Assembly: GCA_946479895.1 (NCBI GenBank)
Contig: CAMLHT010000210.1
Coordinates: 1-6,799 of the forward strand
Source of the DNA: an uncultured Gemmatimonadota bacterium
Lineage (GTDB): Bacteria; Gemmatimonadota; Gemmatimonadetes; Gemmatimonadales; Gemmatimonadaceae
Direction: 5' to 3'
DNA length: 6,799 bases
Shown: positions 1 to 5,181 of the stretch, piece by piece
How positions within the stretch are numbered: the stretch's first letter is position 1
Layout: each line of letters opens with the position of its first letter
The notes under the pieces: model-generated
Databases searched by the model: none
The model's input: only the letters and a program-made list of their open reading frames with translations
Told to the model about the DNA's origin: nothing
Made by a program: the position numbers and the translations under genes

Positions 1-13
1 TAGGCTGCACTAT

Positions 14-40
14 GGTCATCCTGAGCGAAGCGAGGGATCT
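14..40. repeat. Short intergenic hairpin repeat (TCCTGAGCGAAGCGAGGGAT core)
   Basis: The stretch contains GCGAAGC at 25-31, which can close as a G-C/C-G stem with a GAA loop, a sequence known to form an unusually stable DNA mini-hairpin. Outside it lie a tandem G·A mismatch (23-24 with 32-33), a T·G wobble (22 with 34) and a second helix, ATCC (18-21) with GGAT (35-38). From memory, near-identical elements recur between genes in Gemmatimonadota, Chloroflexi and related metagenome genomes. Only one copy is in this window, so the dispersed nature is recalled knowledge, not seen here. No function is assigned. Confidence 0.6.
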
Positions 41-41
41 G

Positions 42-75
42 CTTTACCTCCATCAATTTAGCATTTAATTCACTC
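42..75 (+). promoter_or_regulatory. Candidate promoter for the crotonase gene, possibly leaderless
   Basis: This AT-rich patch stands out from the GC-rich surroundings. TTTAAT at 64-69 matches the -10 consensus TATAAT at five of six bases. CTTTAC or TTTACC at 42-48 is a weak -35 candidate with a 15-16 base spacer, shorter than ideal. Transcription starting about seven bases after the -10 would begin at or next to the ATG at 76. No Shine-Dalgarno sequence is visible before that ATG, which fits a leaderless mRNA. This is inference from motif match and spacing only. Confidence 0.4.
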
Positions 76-822
76 ATGCCAGTCCAGACCATCGTTTCCG
101 ACAGGATCGCGACCGTCACCTTCGGCGGCACCAAGGGCAATTCCCTACCCGGTGTGCTCCTCCGGGAGCTCGCCACGACCATCGAGTCGACCGCGCGGCG
201 CGCCGACGTCAACGTCATCATCCTGCGCAGCGAGGGTGACGGGCCCTTCTGCGCCGGGGCGTCATTCGACGAGCTCAAGTCCATCGCCGACGAGACGACG
301 GGCAAGGAATTCTTCCTCGGCTTCGCCCGCGTGATCCTGGCGATGACGCAGGCGCCAAAGCCGATCATCGTCCGCATCCAGGGCAAGACCGTCGGGGGCG
401 GCGTCGGGGTGGCGGCGGCCGCCGATTACGCGATCGCGGCCCGCGGGGCCTCGATCCGGCTCAGCGAGCTGGCGGTCGGCATCGGACCGTTCGTCGTCGG
501 CCCGGTCATCGAGCACAAGATCGGCCGCGGCCCATACAGCGCGCTCGCGCTCGATGCCGACTGGCGCCCCGCGGATTGGGCGGAGCGGCACGGCCTGTAC
601 GCGAGCGTCAAGGAGTCCCCGGCCGAGCTGGATGAGGCTGTGCAGGCGCTGGCGGTCAGGCTGGCGCGGGCGAACCCCGAGGCGGTCAGGAGAATCAAAC
701 AGACCGTCTGGGCGAACACGGACCACTGGCCGAAGCTGCTGGACGAGCGCGCGGCGTCCAGTGGATCGCTGGTCCTGTCGCAGTTCACGCGCGACGCCAT
801 CGCGGCGTTCGGGAACCGGTAG
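76..822 (+). CDS. Enoyl-CoA hydratase/isomerase family protein (crotonase fold)
   Basis: The 248-residue protein has the usual length of a single-domain crotonase, an enzyme family that acts on acyl-CoA thioesters in the cytoplasm. The first oxyanion-hole segment is FCAGASF (residues 58-64) and the second is GGGVG (107-111) followed by AAAADYAIAA. Counting from GGG against rat mitochondrial enoyl-CoA hydratase, Glu164 is matched by E131 (in LSELAVGIG) while Glu144 is replaced by G111. A single glutamate at the Glu164 position is typical of enoyl-CoA isomerases and some other crotonases, so simple hydratase activity is not assured. The segment after E131 (GIGPFVVGPVIEHKIG) recalls the GLIPA-ISPYVI stretch of methylglutaconyl-CoA hydratases (LiuC type, leucine degradation), an alternative reading. 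The ATG at 76 starts just before the conserved first beta strand. It lacks a Shine-Dalgarno sequence. The gene stands alone and converges on the downstream dehydrogenase. The family is secure; the substrate is unknown. Confidence 0.9.
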   Translation: MPVQTIVSDRIATVTFGGTKGNSLPGVLLRELATTIESTARRADVNVIILRSEGDGPFCAGASFDELKSIADETTGKEFFLGFARVILAMTQAPKPIIVRIQGKTVGGGVGVAAAADYAIAARGASIRLSELAVGIGPFVVGPVIEHKIGRGPYSALALDADWRPADWAERHGLYASVKESPAELDEAVQALAVRLARANPEAVRRIKQTVWANTDHWPKLLDERAASSGSLVLSQFTRDAIAAFGNR

Positions 823-861
823 CGGGCTTCGATCGGCGCAATTCGTCGCAGAGAATTTTGA

Positions 862-887
862 ACGCGGATCACGCCGATGATCCGCGT
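862..887. terminator. Hairpin between convergent genes, possible bidirectional terminator
   Basis: ACGCGGATCA (862-871) and TGATCCGCGT (878-887) form a perfect 10-bp stem with a six-base loop. It lies 40 bp past the crotonase stop and 31 bp past the stop of the opposing dehydrogenase, where a shared terminator would be expected. Neither strand has a clean T-run after the stem; the minus strand continues TCAAAATTCTC. Intrinsic termination is therefore plausible but not proven, and it could instead be a dispersed palindromic repeat. Confidence 0.5.
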
Positions 888-918
888 ACCAACATCCTTC
901 AATGGCGCATGAACCCAG

Positions 919-2100
919 CTATACCGGCGAAGCCGCTTCGCCGATCTCCTCGGCGGCCGTCTCGAAATCGATGCTGTACCCGCGCGACCGGATCATCGAA
1001 GCCGCCTGGCGGCCGACCGTCTCCAGCCGGCGCGATGCCTCGAGCATCTGGCGCATCTCGAACCGCAGTCCGTCCTTGACCGCGAGATACTCCTCGACCG
1101 CCGTCAGGTAGCCCATCATCCCGCCCAGCTCCGTCGGGCAATAGATCTTCCGGGCCGAGAGCAGGCGGGCCGACCCGTCGGGATCCTTCATCGCCATGTT
1201 CTCCGATCCGCAGACGATCTTGAGCCGCGGATTCGCCATGCACGCGGTGATCGTCTCCGTGTCGAGCGATCCGGCCGCCGCGTTCACCACCAGCGCGTCC
1301 ATCGGCTCACGGAGCATCTCCGCCTTCTCCGACGGCGCGAAGACGCGGATGCCGCTTTCCTCGAGACTCGCGCGACGCGCCGGCGCGGCCTCCACCGCGA
1401 ACACCGTCGCGCCATCCTCGCGCAGCCGGTCGAGGACGTGCCTGCCGATGTTTCCCACCCCGATGAGGCCCACCACGGCCGCCGACGCCTGCACGCCGCA
1501 CGCGGCGAGCATTCCCTTGAGGACGTGGTAGTTCCCTTCCCCGGTCGGGACCGACGTGTCGGCGACGACGCAGCCATGGAATCGCTGGCCGAGGTAGCGG
1601 AGGGACTCCGTCTTCCCGTCGGACATCAGCCCGTGCCCCAGGTCCTGGCCGGTGGTGATCCAGACGCCGGACTCCTGCTCCATCGTCCGGAAGCACTCGA
1701 GCGCCCAGTTGAGCATCGCGAAGTCGCGCGGCTTGCCGACGCGGGCGTCGTCCGTGGGCTGGAGCACGCATTTCCCGCCGACGATCCGGCTCATGTCACG
1801 CCTGGCCCGCGGACCACCCACCTTGAGCACCCGCGACCAGTGGACCTTCTCCTCCATCCCCATCGCCAGCCCTACCGCTTCCTTGTCCGGATCGAAGCCA
1901 GGCGCCTCGGTGCGCTCACGGGGCGCGATGCGGAATCCGCCCAGCGAGAGCTTCCCCGAGCCCGGCTCGGCGTGGGTGGCGATCGAGAGTATCCAGCCCG
2001 AGCTGGGGTGGGTGAACCGGTAGACCCAGACGTTGGGATTGCGCGTGTCGCGAAGGGCCGGGACGATGCGCTGGCTGTCGATTGGCTTGAGAATATCCAT
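919..2100 (-). CDS. Glu/Leu/Phe/Val dehydrogenase family protein
   Basis: The 393-residue protein has the two-domain plan of NAD(P)-dependent amino acid dehydrogenases, which oxidatively deaminate an L-amino acid to its 2-oxo acid. In the N-terminal domain I see LGGFR (53-57, compare LGGTR of leucine dehydrogenase), GMEEK (81-85, compare GMTYK), GGK (108-110) and TTGQDLG (149-155, compare TAEDVG). This suggests that two lysines (K85, K110) and the catalytic aspartate D153 are kept. VPTGEGNYHVLKGM (184-197) matches the domain-linking PSPVTAYGVYRGM region. A Rossmann nucleotide-binding motif, GLIGVGNIG, lies at 211-219, and IVCGSENMAM (295-304) matches the IAGSANNQL segment. K85 and K110 are 25 residues apart against about 12 in leucine dehydrogenase, so there is an insertion and the K110 assignment is tentative. 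The ATG at 2100 opens the only sensible start, with a weak GGGA upstream. It is divergent from the kinase gene. The amino acid substrate cannot be named; a role in branched-chain or aromatic amino acid breakdown is possible. Confidence 0.82.
   Translation of the reverse strand: MDILKPIDSQRIVPALRDTRNPNVWVYRFTHPSSGWILSIATHAEPGSGKLSLGGFRIAPRERTEAPGFDPDKEAVGLAMGMEEKVHWSRVLKVGGPRARRDMSRIVGGKCVLQPTDDARVGKPRDFAMLNWALECFRTMEQESGVWITTGQDLGHGLMSDGKTESLRYLGQRFHGCVVADTSVPTGEGNYHVLKGMLAACGVQASAAVVGLIGVGNIGRHVLDRLREDGATVFAVEAAPARRASLEESGIRVFAPSEKAEMLREPMDALVVNAAAGSLDTETITACMANPRLKIVCGSENMAMKDPDGSARLLSARKIYCPTELGGMMGYLTAVEEYLAVKDGLRFEMRQMLEASRRLETVGRQAASMIRSRGYSIDFETAAEEIGEAASPV
925..943. repeat. Perfect inverted repeat inside the 3' end of the dehydrogenase gene
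   Basis: CGGCGAAG (925-932) and CTTCGCCG (936-943) form an 8-bp stem with a three-base loop, ending just before the dehydrogenase stop codon. No T-run follows on the minus strand. It may assist termination or protect the 3' end together with the hairpin at 862-887, or it may be a by-product of the codons for Gly, Glu and Ala there. Confidence 0.4.
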
Positions 2101-2164
2101 GATGTTCCCGAAATATCGCCGATGGCGCTAACGCTCGCGTAGCCCGCGCTTCATCTTTTTCCCG
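2101..2164. promoter_or_regulatory. Divergent intergenic region between dehydrogenase and kinase
   Basis: The 64-bp gap must hold at least parts of the promoters of both flanking genes if each is transcribed separately. Toward the kinase, TTGAGA (2087-2092, inside the dehydrogenase 5' end) and AAATAT (2111-2116) are 18 bases apart; the -35 match is good but the -10 match is poor. Toward the dehydrogenase, GATATT (2117 down to 2112) is a four-of-six -10 match without a clear -35. No Shine-Dalgarno is visible before the kinase ATG, where the leader reads CATCTTTTTCCCG. The function is inferred from position more than from sequence. Confidence 0.3.
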
Positions 2165-3871
2165 ATGCCGGCATTCTCCTCGACGGACGAGCTCACCGCC
2201 TTTTCCAGCGCCCTCACCGGCCAGTACGAGGTCGAGCGCGAGATCGGCCGCGGAGGGATGGGCGTCGTCTACCTGGCGCGGGACCTCCGCCTCGACCGGA
2301 TGGTCGCGATCAAGACGCTGCCGGCGGCGATGTCCGGTGACCAGACCGTTCGCGAGCGTTTCCTGAGGGAAGCGCGGACGGCGGCGCGGCTGGCTCACCC
2401 CAACATCGTGCCCATTCACCGGGCCGACGAGATCGGCGGCCAGGTCTTCTTCGTCATGGGTTTCGTCGACGGCGATTCCCTCGCGGGCAGACTGGCATCC
2501 GGCCCGCTCTCGCCGCGCGACGCGCTGCCCATCCTGCGGGACGTCGCCTCGGCGCTGGGCTATGCGCACCGGCACGGCGTCATCCACCGCGACGTGAAGA
2601 CGGAGAACATCCTGCTGGATTCCGTCAGTGGACGCGCGATGATGACGGACTTCGGCATCGCCCGCGTCGCGGCCGCGGCCCCGCTCACCGCCACCGGACA
2701 GGTCCTCGGCACCGTCTACTACCTGAGTCCCGAGCAGGTGTCGGACGAGAACGTCGACGCGCGGAGCGACATCTACTCGCTCGGTGTCGTCGCGTTCGCG
2801 ACGCTGTCCGGCCGGTTTCCCTTCGACGGCGCGCTGGCATCGGCGGTTCTCGTGTCGCATGTGTTGCGGCCGCCACCGCCGCTCGCGTCGGTGGCGCCAC
2901 ACGTTCCAGCGTCTCTGTGCGCCATCGTCGACCGCTGCCTGGCGAAGGATCCCGCGCGGCGATTCCAGACCTGCGAGGAGCTCGATGCCGCCCTGGAGCA
3001 GGCACGCGGCGAGGCGAGCGCCGTGGGCGTGATACCGTCACGCGGCAGCAGCCCGCTCCTTTCCAGCACGGAGGCACAGGAAGTCCTTCGCCGGGCGGCG
3101 GAGCTGCACGAAATGCCCGTGGCCCCTCCGGCGCCGCCGATCGCGCAGCGCGACCGGGAAGCGGATGCGCGCCGCCGGGAAGGGTTCAAGACGTCGATCC
3201 TTCGCGATGCCGCGGCCGAAGCCGGCATCGACCCGAGGCACGTCGAGCAGGCGTTCGCCGAGCATGGCCTGCGGCCACGGACTGTCGCTCCCGGTGCGGC
3301 AGTGCCGCTAAAAGCCGACCGGCGAGCCGTCAACATTCCGTTCGACCTGTCGGAGCGCCCACCGCGCCTGCTCGGAGCGCCAGCGGAGCTCGTCTACGAG
3401 ATGGTCGTGCAGGGCGAGGTCCAGGAAGACGATTACGATCTGATGCTCAGCGCGCTGACCCATTTGACGAACCGGGACGGATTGCGCGGCGGCGCCGCGT
3501 CGGTCGGCCGGACGCTGACCTGGAACGGCGTCACGGATAACCGGCGCGAGCTGAGGGTCGCGGTGGTTCCGCGTGCCGGTCGCACCACGATTCGAGTGGT
3601 CGAGGGCCTCAAGTATTCCATGCGGGCGATTTACGGCGGCATCATGGGCGTCGGCGGCCTGGGCATCGGCGGAGCGACTTTCGGCAACATGATGGCACAC
3701 GGCGCTTCCACCGGGGAGGCGGTTGGAATCCTCGCAGTGATCAACCTCATCGCCTTCGCGATCGCCCGGACCGCCAGCGACGAATTCAGCAAGAAGCGCC
3801 AGCTCAAGGCGCGCGAGCTCCTCCAGGCGCTCGCGGACCAGGCGCGCGAGATCGCCCGCCCCGCGAAGTAG
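2165..3871 (+). CDS. Membrane-anchored Ser/Thr protein kinase, PknB-like
   Basis: Residues 21-280 form a complete Hanks-type kinase that should transfer phosphate from ATP to Ser/Thr in target proteins. Visible motifs are the glycine loop GRGGMGVVY (28-36), VAIK with K50, a likely helix-C glutamate E69, HRDVKTEN (141-148, an RD kinase with D143), DFG (162-164), GTVYYLSPE (182-190) and SDIYSLGV (201-208). All catalytic residues are present. The 288-residue tail holds no PASTA or other known sensor domain. A helical region (about 300-372, AQEVLRRAAELHE and ILRDAAAEAGIDPRHVEQAFAEHGL) resembles a segment I associate with gemmatimonad proteins. A folded region follows (about 390-480), then a Gly-rich membrane helix (about 488-510), a second helix (about 516-535) and a charged C-terminal helix. 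Basic residues flank both ends, so kinase and C-terminus probably both face the cytoplasm. The ATG at 2165 gives a short leader before the kinase core; no Shine-Dalgarno is seen. The gene is monocistronic. Targets and stimulus are unknown. Confidence 0.93.
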   Translation: MPAFSSTDELTAFSSALTGQYEVEREIGRGGMGVVYLARDLRLDRMVAIKTLPAAMSGDQTVRERFLREARTAARLAHPNIVPIHRADEIGGQVFFVMGFVDGDSLAGRLASGPLSPRDALPILRDVASALGYAHRHGVIHRDVKTENILLDSVSGRAMMTDFGIARVAAAAPLTATGQVLGTVYYLSPEQVSDENVDARSDIYSLGVVAFATLSGRFPFDGALASAVLVSHVLRPPPPLASVAPHVPASLCAIVDRCLAKDPARRFQTCEELDAALEQARGEASAVGVIPSRGSSPLLSSTEAQEVLRRAAELHEMPVAPPAPPIAQRDREADARRREGFKTSILRDAAAEAGIDPRHVEQAFAEHGLRPRTVAPGAAVPLKADRRAVNIPFDLSERPPRLLGAPAELVYEMVVQGEVQEDDYDLMLSALTHLTNRDGLRGGAASVGRTLTWNGVTDNRRELRVAVVPRAGRTTIRVVEGLKYSMRAIYGGIMGVGGLGIGGATFGNMMAHGASTGEAVGILAVINLIAFAIARTASDEFSKKRQLKARELLQALADQAREIARPAK

Positions 3872-3895
3872 CCCGCCCTGATCGGCGACGAGTAG

Positions 3896-4948
3896 CTATC
3901 GCGGCGGCTTCGAAGACGGCATCGTATCGCGCTTCGCCGCCGTCGAGTCGGCCCAGCGGAACGAGAACACCTGGCCGACTTCGACTCCCGGCACCTGCGG
4001 ATGCCGATAGTGGGTGGTCATCTGCCACTCGTCCAGCACGGGGACGCCGGTGACGATCTCGCTGAAGCGCGCCCGCACCTCAACTTCGAGCAATCCGGAC
4101 CGCCGCAGCTGCGGTGGGACCTTGTTGAGCTTCGTGAGCGTCCCCACGAGCTGGTATCCGTCCACCTGGAGATACATCGTCCCGCGGATGTCGACCTCCT
4201 TGTCGAGCCAGGGAACGGGTTCGAACTCCACCTGGATCACCGAGTCGCGCTCGTACCGCCCCTGGCCGGCGTAGCGGAAACAGTGGTTGTTGGTGAACGC
4301 CGTGTCGGCAAAATCGGGAAGCTCCGGCAATGCGAGCACCCATCCATCCGCGTCTGCACCCTTACCACGCTGAACCACCTGCCTGGGCTTGTAGGGCTCA
4401 GGTGGCAGCGGCCGGCGCACTACCGTATCGAGCCTGGTGGCGACGATCTTCCCGTCGCCGGTGAGGTATCCGCGCACGCGGAACACATCCAGGTAGAACG
4501 GCTTCTCCTTCGCAAGCAGCCGTATTCGCTCGGCGTTCTGGTTCACCTGCTCGAAGAGCTCGGCGAGCACCGCCGGCTTCGGCTCCGTCGGCGACGCATT
4601 CGTGCACTTTCCGCTCACGATCATCGCCGGGAGCTGGATCACCAGGCGCGGCAGGACGACGTCCAGCCTGATCGTGTCGTTGCCCGCCAGCATCACGATG
4701 GTGTCCTTCGGAGCATACCCGATGTGCTTGACGCGTATCGTCGCCGGCCCCGCCGCCAGGGCAACGAACATGAACTTCCCGCTCTCACCAGTCAGCAGGG
4801 TGCCTGGCGATGCAGATAGCACCGACACCGCTGAGTAGCCGAGGGGCTGCCCCCCGTCCTGGACGCGCACCTGGCCGATGACGACCGAGGCCTGTGCCGC
4901 CAGGGCACCGGGTACAAGCGCAACGATAGGGATGACCAGTCCGCGCAC
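3896..4948 (-). CDS. Secreted carboxypeptidase-regulatory-like domain protein
   Basis: The 350-residue protein begins with a hydrophobic signal peptide (MRGLVIPIVALVPGALAA, cleavage likely after residue 17 or 18). Residues 22-105 form a beta-sandwich domain of the carboxypeptidase-regulatory-like type: GQVRVQDGGQPLGYSAVSV, then LLTGESGKFMFVALAAG, then IRVKHIGYAP and VVLP. This domain is often found at the N-terminus of TonB-dependent receptors, but the remaining 240 residues are too short for a beta barrel and match nothing I recognise. Two cysteines (C115, C223) could pair outside the cytoplasm. The tail is rich in charged and beta-prone segments and ends in a basic, proline-containing stretch. 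The start is GTG at 4948: the frame has no ATG, GTG or TTG between it and the TGA at 5018-5020, and the next ATG would remove the signal peptide. A GAG nine bases upstream is a weak Shine-Dalgarno. The gene converges on the kinase with 24 bp between stops. Periplasmic or cell-surface location is likely; function is unknown. Confidence 0.8.
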   Translation of the reverse strand: MRGLVIPIVALVPGALAAQASVVIGQVRVQDGGQPLGYSAVSVLSASPGTLLTGESGKFMFVALAAGPATIRVKHIGYAPKDTIVMLAGNDTIRLDVVLPRLVIQLPAMIVSGKCTNASPTEPKPAVLAELFEQVNQNAERIRLLAKEKPFYLDVFRVRGYLTGDGKIVATRLDTVVRRPLPPEPYKPRQVVQRGKGADADGWVLALPELPDFADTAFTNNHCFRYAGQGRYERDSVIQVEFEPVPWLDKEVDIRGTMYLQVDGYQLVGTLTKLNKVPPQLRRSGLLEVEVRARFSEIVTGVPVLDEWQMTTHYRHPQVPGVEVGQVFSFRWADSTAAKRDTMPSSKPPR

Positions 4949-5036
4949 GCGCGTCAGCTCGGGGAAGGCATACCCACCATCCTGCGATCCGGGCGCAGCC
5001 CCAGCAACCCCAGACCGTCACATTCTGCGAAGGCGA

Positions 5037-5156
5037 GGGCGGGACAAGGCCCGGGCCGGGCCAGCGGCAGGCGAGACAACGAAGGCTCGGGGCTACTGCC
5101 CCGAGCCTTCATTGTCTCGACAGAGAGAGTGTCCGGCCCGGGGCTTCGTCCCGCCC
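5037..5156. repeat. Long nested inverted repeat downstream of hmgA
   Basis: Outer arms at 5037-5059 and 5133-5156 pair almost end to end: 9 bp (5037-5045 with 5148-5156), a short AAG/CTT helix with one bulge and one G·G mismatch, then 10 bp (5050-5059 with 5133-5142). Inside lies a second long hairpin at 5072-5119. Short unpaired stretches of about 12-13 bases (5060-5071 and 5120-5132) separate the two. The whole 120-bp block can fold as one extended cruciform or RNA hairpin. It occupies half of the gap between the hmgA stop codon and the secreted-protein gene. It could be a palindromic mobile repeat in which the inner hairpin acts as terminator. Confidence 0.65.
5072..5119 (-). terminator. 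hmgA terminator: Probable terminator of the hppD-hmgA operon
   Basis: CGAGACAA (5072-5079) pairs with TTGTCTCG (5112-5119), and GAAGGCTCGGGGC (5081-5093) pairs perfectly with GCCCCGAGCCTTC (5098-5110). One C·A mismatch separates the two helices, and the loop is TACT. Read on the minus strand, the GC-rich 13-bp stem is followed by GTTGTCTCG, moderately T-rich rather than a true T-run. It begins about 60 bp after the hmgA stop and is on the upstream side of the next minus-strand gene, so it would insulate that gene from the operon. Confidence 0.6.
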
Positions 5157-5181
5157 GAGCCGCCGGCCGACGCGAACGACC

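Noticed and set aside
1438..2142. Open frame of 234 codons on the plus strand opposite the dehydrogenase
   Set aside because: The antisense frame conflicts with the Rossmann and catalytic motifs of the dehydrogenase, and its product has no family features.
1916..2902. Open frame of 328 codons on the minus strand spanning the kinase start
   Set aside because: It overlaps the well-supported dehydrogenase and kinase genes in other frames, and its Arg/His/Pro-rich product looks like a high-GC artefact.
3872..3895. Terminator in the 24-bp gap between the kinase and secreted-protein stop codons
   Set aside because: Only a 4-bp CGCC/GGCG pairing can be drawn and there is no T-run. The genes may terminate inside each other.
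4001..4819. Open frame of 272 codons on the plus strand opposite the secreted-protein gene
   Set aside because: The minus-strand product has a signal peptide and a recognisable domain. The plus-strand product is Arg/His/Leu-rich with no motif.
4785..5021. Small Cys- and Trp-rich open frame on the minus strand overlapping the start of the secreted-protein gene
   Set aside because: It overlaps most of the signal peptide and domain coding region in another frame and shows no start signal or motif.
4949..5036. Promoter for the secreted-protein gene, such as TTGTCC followed 17 bases later by AATGTG on the minus strand
   Set aside because: The -10 match is poor and the -35 candidate lies inside the outer arm of the inverted repeat. 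A promoter is expected in this region but no specific site can be supported.
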